Source: Nymphaea colorata (Eukaryota; Streptophyta; Magnoliopsida; Nymphaeales; Nymphaeaceae). From it: DNA of 64,000 bases. Under the pieces are notes generated by a model. The model was not told the origin of the DNA and did not search any database. It saw nothing but the letters and a program-made list of their open reading frames with translations. The stretch lies in assembly GCF_008831285.2 (NCBI RefSeq), contig NC_045148.1:14426802-14490801 (forward strand). Direction: 5' to 3'. Below are positions 23,610 to 35,186 of this stretch, in pieces. The position numbers and the translations under genes are program-made. Numbering within the stretch: the stretch's first letter is position 1; every line of letters begins with the position of its first letter.

Positions 23610-24210
23610 GTAAAGTATTTTGTTGCATCATTTTTATGTTAATGTTTATTTGAGTCATTATTTAGTTTCAATAATAAATGATGTAGTTTTTGTTTATATT
23701 TTATTGTGCAGGTGAATGAATGATGATATGTAACTATTTTCAATAAAAACAGAAGAAACAACGGATTGTGTTACATAGAAAGAATACAAAACGGCTTGTT
23801 TTAGGTAAGTAACATGTTTTGATTTTGGGGTTTATATATGTATTTGTTTGCTATATTTTGAGTTGTAATATTTGCATGTCCACCTTATACTCACTGTTTA
23901 CACTTACGCCACTATAATAGAAATAGAGTACCTTATCTGCAGAGGACAGATCGCGCTTTGTGTTAATGACACAAGCAATTATTAAATGTGCCGTAGGACA
24001 GGTCGCGCTTCACGTTCATGACGTGGGCAATTATATACGACATATGTTCAGTTTTATTATCCTGTCGTTTGCAAATATTATCTAAAGTGTATAAGTATAT
24101 ATAATAATAATAATAATATAATATAATATATTATATTATAGTTCATTAGACTGTTTGGCCCGCCCCTGAGAAAAATCCTGCCTCCGCCCCTGTATATAGG
24201 TGATTGGTAG

Positions 24211-24637
24211 TAGGGATGTCAATATATCCGATTTGAATCGGATATCCGATCGATCCGATCCGAAAAAATCGGATATGGATAAAAATTTAATATCCGATTA
24301 AGAAATCGGATCGGATTCGGATTTAATAAATGACATCCGATCAGATTCGGATTCGGATATACATGAATATCAGATCGGATTCGGATCAGATTCATTTTTA
24401 GACAAATATCCTTTATCTAATACTTGAAAAATGGCAAAATCCGGTTAAAAATTCAGAATCGGATTCGGATATAAATATAAAAATCGGATTCAGATTGTAA
24501 AATCGGATTTCGTATTCGGATTCGGATATGACTTTGCTTTATTCGAATTCGAATCCGAATCCGAATATATGAATATCTGAAAAAGTAGATATGAGTAAAG
24601 ATGTATCCGATCCGAATCCGATCCGTTGACATCCCTA
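24211..24637. mobile_element. hAT-like MITE with perfect 8-bp TSD
   Basis: Perfect 12-bp terminal inverted repeats TAGGGATGTCAA and TTGACATCCCTA, flanked on both sides by ATTGGTAG (24203-24210 and 24638-24645). The interior is an array of ATCGGATTCGGAT-like words in both orientations. It sits 10 bp from the hAT element's right TSD. No ORF. Confidence 0.9.
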
Positions 24638-25023
24638 ATTGGTAGGTACCAAACCACTTCGATGAGGGATAAAAACCAGACCTCTTAATTTCATATTAAA
24701 AAGTGTTTTCTAAAAAATATGAACAAGGTAATGTGTTTATAAACACTAATTTAATATAAATCATGTTTTAATTCATGTCAATTTTGTAAAAAAAAAAAAA
24801 AAGTGATCTTTGTACTACCAAATTATTAATGTTATAAGAGCCCCTCATTCTTTAACTATTAGAAGGGCATTATTTAAGTAAGAAAACAACTAAGTTAATG
24901 TATTTTTCTCATCAAATCAAGATCATCTCTATAAGGTTAGATTTCAAAAATAAAAGCAAAGATTTTAATAATTAACTTCAACAGGTCTGGTTTTTGTCTT
25001 TTACACAAGCGGCCAGGTTTTTA

Positions 25024-25057
<34 letters not shown>

Positions 25058-25694
25058 AGGGAGAGAAAGAAAGTGAATTATGGATTTTTTTTAGGTATCC
25101 ATCCATTCAGCCCCTGTGCATATGCAAGAAGACAGAGGAGCGTGTTTATATATATATATACAAGAAGCCAATGCTGTTCTGTGTTGGATGATTAAAATTT
25201 AAAATTTTACTGCAGTTCTTTTTTCTTAAAATACTCTTAAGACATCTTTGAAAGTTGGAAAATGACAGGAAAAAGATGTATGAAAATGAAAAATCACCAA
25301 CTTTGTTCCTTCCTTGCGATGAAACAAGTTCTCCAAGTAGAATTTTTATTTTTCTATTTTCTTGTTCTGGTCACTGAAAATTTTCCTTTCCTATCCATTT
25401 TTCTCGAGCCAGAAGAGAAAATCTCCAGTAAGAAAACTTATGATAGTTAGAATTGTCTTTTGTTCACAGAGAGTTTACAACATCACGCTTTTTCCTTCAT
25501 TATTTAATTTGCATTGCCAGAACGCTGAAGATGCGGACACGAAAGAGGGTTGGCCTTTGAAGAAGTTTCTTCTTCTCGAAAATCAATAATAAAGGTGGAA
25601 ACACGCCATACGCGCCATCAGAATATTAAACATATCAATGCATCAAAGTCTTTTAAACTCATGAGATATCAATATACAAATATTCAAATTTATG

Positions 25695-25728
25695 TGGGCT
25701 AGTGTGGGCAACTGCCCACACTAGCCCA
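25695..25728. repeat. Perfect 16-bp inverted repeat, 2-bp spacer
   Basis: TGGGCTAGTGTGGGCA is followed by AC and then its exact reverse complement. The following GTGTGACTCTGCCCCTAG resembles the terminal sequence of common plant DNA transposons, so this is probably a fused or snap-back transposon end. Confidence 0.8.
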
Positions 25729-26439
25729 TGTGTGACTCTGCCCCTAGTTCCCAAGCACCCACATGAATTGAACTGGCGACATGGCTGTCACCAGCCTAAC
25801 CAGCTACGCTTTGCCCTTTAGGACTTTCTTCTGCGAGAGTTATCTAAGGAAAAGGTGCACTGTATAATCTCTTCAATCATTAAACTGCTACCATAATTTC
25901 GACATTATGAAGTTCAAATCCACATTAAAAGCTTAAATCTAATATTAAAATCTGAACTGGTGTTGGATCACATTAGGTCTCAAGGTAAATAAACATAAAC
26001 TTAAAAGGTGAGATTTGGTTTCTAGTAGCACAAGAATCACAAAAAAAGGAGATCCTACTTGAACCCAATCCGTCACAAATCGGGATCAATTATCCGGAGA
26101 TGGAAGCATACGTGGACGCTTAGCCAAAGCTGGCCTTATGATGAGTCCACCAATAAAAAGTTGCGAAGGTCATGCACATGTATGATATGCATATAAAGTT
26201 TAGCAAAACAAAAGTTTTCAATCATACCAATTATTGAGAACCAGAAGATCATTCTGCAACCACAAAGATATGAGCGCTGTCTCAGTATACTGAAAAAATC
26301 AATGACCAACAGTATGACAAATATTAAGACTTAAGTTAATACTTGCATATCCAAGGATTGATATGGGTATCTTAGCATATCTTGTCAACGATAACAAGTC
26401 ATTTAGAATGTGCATATAAAATCATACAGCAATACTTTA

Positions 26440-26440
<1 letters not shown>

Positions 26441-26525
<85 letters not shown>

Positions 26526-26538
26526 GTGTGTGTGTGTG
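26441..26538. repeat. Compound (TA)n(TG)n microsatellite
   Basis: About 40 TA units followed by TTTG and about seven TG units. Confidence 0.95.
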
Positions 26539-27949
26539 ACCTAGCCGTTTAATTAGGAACGTGTGATCTATCATGATGAATTGTTAAAATAAATGCAAGG
26601 AGAAAAAAAATGACGAGTATTTTTGTTTTAATATTACTTCACACTTTTTTTTTTCTCTTGTTTTTCTCTGAACTGAGTCAGATATATGACCTTGGTTAAA
26701 TGGTTGGGTGACTATAGATAACTCATTCATTCTCTGTCATCTTTTTCTTTATATATACAAATTGGATCTCTCATTAGAACCCATGGCACAAATGATTAAC
26801 CGCTGTCAGGTCAACGACAAAGTCTCTCTACCCAAGTGTGGCTTTCCTCCGGCCAAAACCTGAAAAAGGAAAAATCAAGGCGACGATCTCACGGCACGAC
26901 TTTGCGGAACATGGAGAAAGCTGAAGGCATGATTTTGACTTTTTAATTCATGGAATACTTATATGAAAAATAGTTATACTGAAGTAGATACGTTTCCATC
27001 AATCCCTGCATGCGTAACTAGTGTAGTCTCTATTCTTTTGTCATACTTTATCACTTCCAAGTTAAGAAAGCAGATCAAATATATGTAAGTTTGTTCGCAA
27101 AGCAATTCAATTTGGGATTTTACAATTCAGGTTGTTTTGAACCAAATATTTGTGGTGAGAACTGCCCTGCATCATAAAAAACATATATTAAACCAACTCC
27201 TTGCTTTTTTCTTGGCTAAAAATATCTCTACTAAACAAATGTAGATCAAATCCTTATGTTGAGCTTAATAAAATAAAAAAAATTGAAAAAGAAAGTCATC
27301 TGATTTTTTGCATGTACCATAGAGGAACTTGTATATCTCATGGCACTTGCTCAAACACGAAAACTCGGCCGCCCACAGTCGACTGTCGATGCATATTTTG
27401 TGCAATCTAACATAATTGACATGATCTTAAGAGTAATTTGATAGTAAATGTACATTTAGTTAGTTTTTTTCATTTTTTAAATGTGTCATTTTGATCATAA
27501 AATGGTTATCTTCTTTTTATGTACTAAAAGTTTGGTTGTAGAATAATCAATATTTTCATGAAAATAACTTAAACAAGATAATGTTTTCTAGTCAATCAGT
27601 AATAATAAACACGCGTGCTAGCATGTCAATCTTCTGGTTAAAATGCTTTTTTAGCATGAAGTCAACCAGTTGCGTTTTTTTTTTGTGGCTTAGGAAAAGG
27701 CTCTCATGATCTTCCACTCAGGGTTTGGTACCTGTCAGTTCTCTCTCTTTCTTTGCCATTCAGTTGAAGCGCCGCTGTCCGTCTGCGACTGGGTGACTGT
27801 GTCGCACCGTCTTTCCTCTCTCTCTTATTTTTCTGTGCATTGTATTGTATATTTCCTCTTCTTAATTCTGTTTTTACGGTTTGTTTTTTGCGAATGTACC
27901 TAGGGAACCTCTTGTCCCCAAATTTTGTTATATATTCCCATTTTATCGG

Positions 27950-27990
<41 letters not shown>

Positions 27991-28419
27991 GCAGAAAGTC
28001 AAGTTCTCCGTTAGCCTCATGCTATATTATCTATATGTCGCGTTGAAATCCTGCCACCCTCGGTCCCCTTAATTTGGTCGGTGGCCTTCCACTCTGAAAA
28101 GAATTTTTTTCTGTAAGACAGCAGCGTTGACATGCAATTGTCTGTTCTGCTATCAAATTTAATTTGAAACAGGCAGCGTCCCCAGTATTGAACTCTTGAC
28201 ATTCTTCAACTTGGAAGTCAATTTGAAACAGGCAGGGTCCCCGGTAAACTCTTGACATTCTTCTTCAACTTGAAAGTCTCAAGTCTATCCACAGATCAAT
28301 GCGGACAAGAAAGCATCCACAGATGCATGCGGAGAAGAAGGATGGCGTGCTTTTCAATCACGCTGCCATGGTCGTTCGGCTCGACAAGTAGACGTCATCG
28401 ATCAAGGATTAGAGTCACA

Positions 28420-28818
28420 TGTTGGGATTTCCCCATCTGGATAGTCCTGCGTCGATACGGGTCCATATCTGTTTCGGACCTTTAAGTATAAATACTTGTG
28501 CCTTGTGATGGTGTGAGATACATCAAGTTTTTACCGTCTGGGTAATCGGTCCCCTTAGCCATACGTGAATTGCCTGTCCCCATCACTGGGCTGCTATGGC
28601 TGAGGAGAGAAACCCATTGCCGCCGCCGCCGCCAATGCCGCTGGGAAACGACTCTACGGGGACTGTAGTCGTTCTTCCCACAGCCGCCGACATTCAGTCG
28701 GCGGTCGCCTCTACAGGTTCTACTTCCGCCCTATTTGAAACACATGAATCATGAACGTTTCTTTCGATTTCTGCATTTTCGTTTGTGCGCTATCTAGATT
28801 TCTACCAAAGCTCCAACA
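28420..28818 (+). repeat. 5' LTR of copia element at 28.4-35.2 kb
   Basis: 399 bp, TG...CA ends, preceded by TSD copy TCACA. It contains CTTTAAGTATAAATACTTG, a likely TATA region for LTR transcription, and a (CCG)n-rich stretch near 28621-28632. Confidence 0.92.
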
Positions 28819-30471
28819 ATGGGTTATGGGCCCACACCACGCACCGCTGCACGTTTCCCTTTGTATTTTGTTTTCACGCAAAGAGAATAGGGCAGACATG
28901 TGGAAAGAGGGCGACGGCCTCCATCGCGTGGGTGATGGAAGCCGTCGGCTTCCATTGCAGCCGCAGGGACACGAACAGGGACGGTCGGTTGTGGGCAGGC
29001 GTTTGTCGTCGAAAGCGTCAGACGGAATCCAGCCCATCCTGGTTCGACCCTCTCCCCGACGGCTCCCTTGCGTCTGGGCAGCCACGAAAAACAGAAAAGG
29101 GGGAACGGGAGTGAGGATCGCCCGACGCCTCCCCCTTCGTTTTCTGTTTACAACATCAAAGAAGGGGGGGGGGGGGGGGGCGTTCTTGTCCACCTGCCAC
29201 TGGGAGTGGCCGGCGGTGTTGTCGGAAACCTCCCACGGCCGGTGGGAGGGCCGGCTGTGGCGCCTCCATCGCCTCTGCCGTCAGGCTAGGGCAGCGGTGG
29301 TGGGAGGCATTTCGGCCTTCCCCGAAACCGCTTGCGCAGTCGAGCGGGTGGGTCGGACCCGGGTCGGGTCAGTATGACCCGACCCGGATCCATAAAGATT
29401 TAAAAAAAAAAAATTCATCGTTGCCGCTCGACTTCTGCCCGCCCGCTTTGGTTTCAAAATTTTCGGATCGGGTCGGGTTCGGTTGGACCTGATCCGTATC
29501 CATTCAGTTGATTTTATAAACAGAACCGATTCGGTCCGTTTCAGAACCGATTCGGTCCGTTTTAGGACCGATGCGGTCCGTTTCAGGACCGGTTCGGACA
29601 TTTTGGGACCAATTTGGATCTTTTCTGGACCGGTTCAGTTGATTTTCAGACCGGTTCTTTCAATTTCAAAACCGATTCGGGTCTTTTCAAACCGATTCAG
29701 AGTTGTTTGAGACCGGTTCTTTCTTTTTTTAGACCGGTTCACCTAGTTTTCCACCGGTTCCGTCCATTTAGGACTGATACGGGACCGGTTCTAAGCTAGA
29801 GGAAGCTGGTATATGTGTTTTTATGCCCATTTAAAGTGATTAATGGATTGGTTCGATCATTTTAGATCGATACGGGACCGATTCATTATGTTTTATGTAG
29901 CTTTAATGAATAATTTAGATAGCATTAAGTTGATTATGCAGAAATAATTCATGTGATTCGTGTATTTCATTTTAAATGTGTTATTGTGACATATTATATT
30001 TTTGTATCATGTTTTGTTTAGGATTATGCTAAAGTTAAATTTTATTGCATGATCATAAAGTTGTACGATAACGCTAATGTAAGGAGCCTATGATTAGTTA
30101 AATCATGTTATACCTCACCAAAGTGACTACGCATGATTTAAAGGCACATTAGTATTTCATGTTGTACTTGTTCTCATTTGAAGTAGCATAATTACCCAAA
30201 GGTAGTGTGTTGTGTTCAGGAGAATAAGTAGAGTAAAATAGGAAAATAGATCCTTACATAGTTCTATCATTTTACACCCAAAGGTGTTATGCTTAACTAT
30301 AGTTTGGATTTACATTTCTTAATTTTACTAGATAAAGTTAAGACGGAATACATGTGCGTATTAGGTATATTACCAAAGTAGTATCCTAATGACCCCTGGT
30401 ATTTGTCTTGGAAATAGTAGACATAAAGAGCCTTTATTTGGTTTACTATTCCATATGATTTGTCTCATATA
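28819..30471 (+). other. Copia leader with palindrome, A-tract and GACCGGTTC array
   Basis: In order: GC-rich DNA including a run of about 16 G near 29165; a perfect 11-bp palindrome at 29360-29386 (5-nt loop); an A12-13 tract at 29402-29413; a second imperfect palindrome near 29464-29500; then about 14 degenerate copies of ACCGRTTC at 22-26 bp spacing (29522-29796, with an outlier near 29875); and an AT-rich stretch before the gag ATG. The same order is seen in reverse complement at 4907-3600. Open frames here appear non-coding. Confidence 0.7.
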
Positions 30472-30475
30472 ATGC

Positions 30476-33400
30476 ATGTCAACTTATAGATGTCTTTTGT
30501 CGTCTGCAGTGTCTGGATCTATTTATTTTAATGGCTCAAATTCTATCTCTTTACTTGATGATTCAACTTATGCTGAATGGAAAGAAAATGTTGTGTTTAC
30601 ATTGGGGTATATGGATCTAGATATGGCTTTGAGGCGACCTGAGCCACCACCTCTTACACCAGAAAGTACACATAATGAAATAGTGTATTTTGACAAGTGG
30701 GAGCATTCTAACCGACTAAGCTTGTTGTTTTTGCAATCAATGGTCGCTAAGGATATACGTGGTGCTATCCCACCTTGTAGACCGGTGAGAGAGTTCTTGG
30801 ATGCAGTTGAAACTCAGTTTGTCAGTTCTCATAAAGCCAGAGCCAGTACCCTAATGTCAAAGTTAATATCTATGAAATATCAAAGAGGGGGTAACATTCG
30901 CCAGCATATGTTAGAAATGAGGAACATTGCTTCTCAATTGAATGACATGAAATTGACTATTTCTGAATCATTCTTGGTATTCTTTACTTTGACCTCTTTA
31001 CCAGCTGAATACAGTCCTTTTAAGATCAGTTACAACACACATAATACTGAATGGACATTCAATGAATTGATGTCTAAGTGTGTTGAAGAGGAGGAAAGAA
31101 TGAAGGGTGAGAAGTTGCAAAGTGCACATATGGTTTCTCACTCTGGGGCTGGTAAAGTTGGCATAAAGAAAAGTTCAATGAAAAGGAGTGCCAAGAAGAA
31201 GTCAACAGGACAAACTGCTTCTCAAATTGCGCAGACTAACTTAGCCCCTATAAAGTGTTTCTTTTGCAAGAAAAAGGTGCATAAGAAGTCAGACTGCATC
31301 AAGTACAAGAATTGGTTAGAGAAGAAAGGTAACATGTCATTTGTTTCATTTGAAAGTAATATGTTACATGTTCCTATTAATAGCTGGTGGATTGACTCTG
31401 GTGCTACTGTACATATTGCCAATAATTTACAGGACTTTCTGAGCAAAAGGGAACCAACACTACATGAAAGGAGCATTTTCTCAGGAAATAAAATGCGCTC
31501 ACATGTGAAGGCTGTAGGAGAATGCCAGATTAGGCTTGATACTGGCTTTGTTTTGGATCTTCATGATGTTTTCTTTGTTCCATCATATAGTAGAAACTTA
31601 ATTTCTGTATCAAGACTGGACAAATTTGATTTCTGTTTAAAGTTTGAAAATTCAAAAATGTTGATTTATAAAGATCTTGTTGAAATTGGTTCTGCTATTT
31701 TGTGTGATGGTTTATACAAGTTGAATGTGAAGATCCAATCTCCTGAATCGTTGGTTTCTAGTCATAATATAATTGGCAATAAGCGTAGTACCATAAAAGA
31801 TTATTCATACATGCTATGGCACCGCCGTTTGGGTCATATCTTTGAAAAGAGAATAAGGAGACTCTTAAATGAAGGGATCTTACGATCTCTTGATTTTACA
31901 GATAACGACATATGTGTTGATTGCATAAAGGCAAAGCAAACTAACATATATAAAGAAGGTGCCGAGCGATGTACTGAAAGATTAGGAATTGTTCAAACAG
32001 ATGTTTGTGGGCATTTCCCTCATTGTTACACAGGCGAAAAGTATTTTGTCACATTTATAGATGACTATTCTCGGTATTTGTATCTCTACTTAATCTTTGA
32101 AAAATCCGATGTGTGTCAAGTTTTCAAAGACTATAAGAAAGAAGTAGAGAAACAAACCGGTGAGGTTATCAAGATAGTCAGATCAGATAGAGGTGGTGAA
32201 TATTATGGTAGGTTCACTGAGATGGGACAAAGGGAGGGACCATTAGCGCGATTTCTAAAGGAAGAAGGCATTGTGCCTCAATACACTATGTTAGGCAGCG
32301 CCTACCAAAATGGTGTTGCTGAAAGAAGAAATCGTACGCTTAAAGAAATGGTTCGAGCTATGTTAAATTACTCTACTCTCCCTCTAACCTTGTGGGGTGA
32401 AGCTCTCAAGACAGCAGTGCATATACAGAATAGGGTTCCTACTAAGGTTGTTCCCACAACTCCTTACGAGTTATGGACAGGTAGAAAACCTTCTCTTTCT
32501 TATATGCACATATGGAGATGTCCTGCTGAAGCTAAATTGTATAACCCCTACATAAAAGCCTTTGATCCTAGAACAACCAGTGGTTTCTTTATTAGTTATC
32601 CAGAAAGATCGAAAGGCTATAAGTTTTATTGTCAATCTCATACACCACATATTGTGGAAACAGATAAGGCTAAGTTACTGGAAGATGGCTCATTTGGGTT
32701 AGATGCATTACAAAACCTCAATTTTGAGGAAATACAGGATACTGAAAGTAGACCTGATAAAGAGAATATAAATGTGTATGATTATGTTGTCTCCCAGGAT
32801 GACATGAATGCAAATCATACAGACAATGCATCAGATCTAGATGAATTAAGTGTAGATCATACTGATGAACACAAACAAGATGTGGACATACAAATTGAAA
32901 ATGATCAATTACCTGTTCGTAGATCTACAAGGGCCAGGAGATCTGCCATATCATCAGACTATGTGGTATACTTACAAGAGCCTAGTGATTTCATAGATAT
33001 TAATGATGATCCTTCCATATTCATTGAAGCCGTTGAAAGCAAACAATATAGGCACTGGATTAATGCCATGAAAGAAGAGCTTGACTCTATGGCTAAAAAC
33101 CAGACATGGAGCCTTGTGTCGTTGCCTGAAGGAGTAAAACCCGTAGGGTGTAAATGGGTCTATAAGACCAAGAGAGACTCTAAAGGCAACATAGATAGAT
33201 ATAAGGCATGATTGGTTGCTAAAGGATTCATACAAATGGAGGGCATTGATTATAATGAGACATATTCACCTGTCTCTGCTAAAGAGTAAATGAGGATTGT
33301 CCTTGCACTTGTAGCTCATTTTGACTTAGAGCTACATCAGATGGATGTGAAAACGGCTTTCTTGAATGGTGATTTGGATGAAGAGGTATATATGGATCAA

Positions 33401-34579
33401 CCTCAAGGGTTTTCTGAGAGTGGTAAAGATCATTTGGTTTGCAAGCTTAATAAAGCGATTTATGGACTTAAACAGGCCTCACGTCAATGGTACATTAAGT
33501 TTTCCGAAGTCATTACGACTTTTGGGTTTACAGAAAACATCATTGATCGATGTGTGTATCTTAAGTCATGTGGGAGTAAGTTCATAATTTTGACTTTATA
33601 TGTGGATGACATTTTGCTTGCTTCAAATGATCTTCAATTGCTAACAGAGACCAAACATTTTCTCGCATCTTATTTTGAGATGAAGGACATGGGTGAGGCT
33701 TCATTTGTTCTCGGCATTGAGATTCGTCGAGACAGATCTAAATGTGTTTTAAGTCTCTCCCAATCAGCATATATCAATAAAGTTCTTAAGAAATATGGGA
33801 TGGAGAATTGTTCTCCTATTTCGACACCCATAGCTAAATGGGATAAATTGAGCCTAAATGATTGTCCAAAGGACGAATTTGAAAAGGCACAAATGATCAA
33901 CATTCCATATGCATCTGCAGTTGGCAGCTTGCAGTATGCGCAGATTTGTACTAGGCCTGACATTTCCTTTGCTGTTGGCATGCTTGGTAGATTTCAATCT
34001 AATCCAGACATAGCACATTGGAAGGCCGTAAAGAGAGTCATAAGGTACTTGCAAGGGACAAAAGATTACATGTTGACATATCGCAAGGTGGACCATTTAG
34101 AAGTGATTGGCTATTCTGATGCCGATCTTGGAGGATGTACCGATAGTAGAAAGTCTACTACTGGTTTTGTTTTCCTTCTATCAAGAGGTGCCATCTCATG
34201 AGGGAGCAAAAAGCAGACTGTGACTGCTGCTCACACCATGAAAGCAGAATTCATTGCATTATATGAGACTACATCACAGGCAATTTGGATAAAGAACTTC
34301 ATTTCATAGCTCAAGATAGTAGAATTCATTGATAGACCACTTAAGGTTCACTGTGATAATGAAGCTGCAGTGTCTTTTTCCAACAACAACAAAAGTACTA
34401 CTTCTTGTAAGCATATGGAACTTAAGTATTTTGTTGTTAAGGAAAAGACAGAGAATCAACTAGTGTGTATTCAACACATTGGAACTACAGATATGGTTGC
34501 AGATCCTCTTACTAAAGCGCTAGCATTTGATATGTTCTTTGAACATGTTAAGAGGATGAGTTTGTGTAGTTCAATGTAA
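30476..34579 (+). pseudogene. Copia gag-pol polyprotein with four in-frame stops
   Basis: The first 911 codons are open: gag; a zinc knuckle [14 protein letters not shown] near residue 262; protease [10 protein letters not shown] near 307; the GAG-pre-integrase WHRRLGH; integrase with [27 protein letters not shown] and QNGVAERRN; and the start of reverse transcriptase. Stops then occur at 33209 (TGA where the family has Arg in [10 protein letters not shown]), 33287, 34199 and 34309. RT motifs LHQMDVKTAFLNGD and LYVDDILLAS and RNase H motifs SDADLGGCTDSRKST and HCDNEAA remain readable. The substitutions look like ordinary post-insertion decay. The protein cannot be made as one chain. Confidence 0.9.
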
Positions 34580-34779
34580 ACACACTATTATGCAAACATT
34601 TATGAATGTGATCACATACAGTTTGTTGATTCTCATTAAGTTTGTTGTCTATTTATTTTGTATTCTCATTTGTTTGTTGAGAAGTTTTGTAAGACAACAA
34701 GGTGGGACCTTGAAATGGATTTTAAGGCTAATCCATTCATTTTGTTTACCCTTGATATCGACTTGGACTAGTGGGAGAT

Positions 34780-35181
34780 TGTTGGGATTTCCCTATCTGG
34801 ATAGTCCTGCATCGATACGGGTCCATATCTGTTTCGGACCTTTAAGTATAAATACTTGTGTCTTGTGATGGTGTGAGATACATCAAGTTTTTACCGTCTG
34901 GGTAATCGGTCCCCTTAACCATACGTGAATTGCCTGTCCCCATCACTGGGCTGCTATGGCTGAGGAGAGAAACTCATTGCCGCCACCGCCGCCGCCAATG
35001 TCGCTGGAAAACGACTCTACGAGGACTGTAGCCGTTCTTCCCACAGCCGCCGACATTCAGTCGGCGGTCGCCTCTACATGTTCTACTTCCGCCCTATTTG
35101 AAACACATGAATCATGAACGTTTCTTTCGATTTTTGCATTTTCGTTTGTGCGCTATCTAGATTTCTACCAAAGCTCCAACA
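34780..35181 (+). repeat. 3' LTR of copia element at 28.4-35.2 kb
   Basis: 402 bp, the same ends as the 5' copy, followed by TSD copy TCACA. Differences from the 5' LTR are mostly transitions. Confidence 0.92.
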
Positions 35182-35186
35182 TCACA

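Larger units (their letters stand above)
13944..24192 (+). mobile_element. Composite hAT transposon with two tandem transposase genes
   Basis: The left end CAGGGGCGGAGG at 13944 is matched by its exact reverse complement at the right end (24181-24192). Both are flanked by the 8-bp duplication TATATAGG (13936-13943 and 24193-24200), as expected for hAT. A second copy of the right end lies internally at 19764-19775, followed by TATATATATATA rather than TATATAGG. From 15371 to 19775 and from 19788 to 24192 the sequence is repeated with a period of 4417 bp and very few differences. The original element was therefore about 5.8 kb, and its transposase-bearing right part was later duplicated in tandem. 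The 5' part (13944-15298) is present once. Confidence 0.9.
15371..24192 (+). repeat. 4.4-kb direct tandem duplication within hAT element
   Basis: Units 15371-19775 and 19788-24192 are the same length (4405 bp), separated by a 12-bp TA run. Every small open frame is repeated at an offset of 4417. The only coding difference I can see is T versus C in the codon giving Cys (copy 1, near 18577) or Arg (copy 2, near 22994), which points to a recent duplication. Confidence 0.92.
24646..28414. other. Intergenic DNA, microsatellites and small repeats only
   Basis: No gene recognised. Contents: a (TA)n run at 25026-25055; a perfect palindrome at 25695-25728; a long (TA)n(TG)n run at 26441-26538; a (CT)n(TA)n run around 27953-27992; and a diverged local duplication of about 60 bp (near 28161-28215 and 28220-28275) sharing TTGAAACAGGCAG and AACTCTTGACATTCTTC. 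Open frames are short and unconvincing. Confidence 0.5.
28420..35181 (+). mobile_element. Complete copia retrotransposon with inactivated polyprotein
   Basis: LTRs at 28420-28818 and 34780-35181 begin TGTTGGGATTTCCC and end CTCCAACA. The 5-bp target duplication TCACA flanks the element (28415-28419 and 35182-35186). A purine-rich GTGGGAGAT precedes the 3' LTR. The LTRs differ at about eleven positions, nearly all C/T or G/A, plus a 3-bp change in a CCG repeat. The interior has a long leader (28819-30471) and a gag-pol frame with four internal stops. The sequence right after the 5' LTR (ATGGGTTATGGGCCCA) does not match the initiator-Met PBS seen in the other three elements. Confidence 0.93.

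Noticed and set aside
28751-29377. 208-codon plus-strand frame and antisense partner
   Set aside because: Same situation in the leader of the second copia element; it runs through the LTR boundary and a G run.
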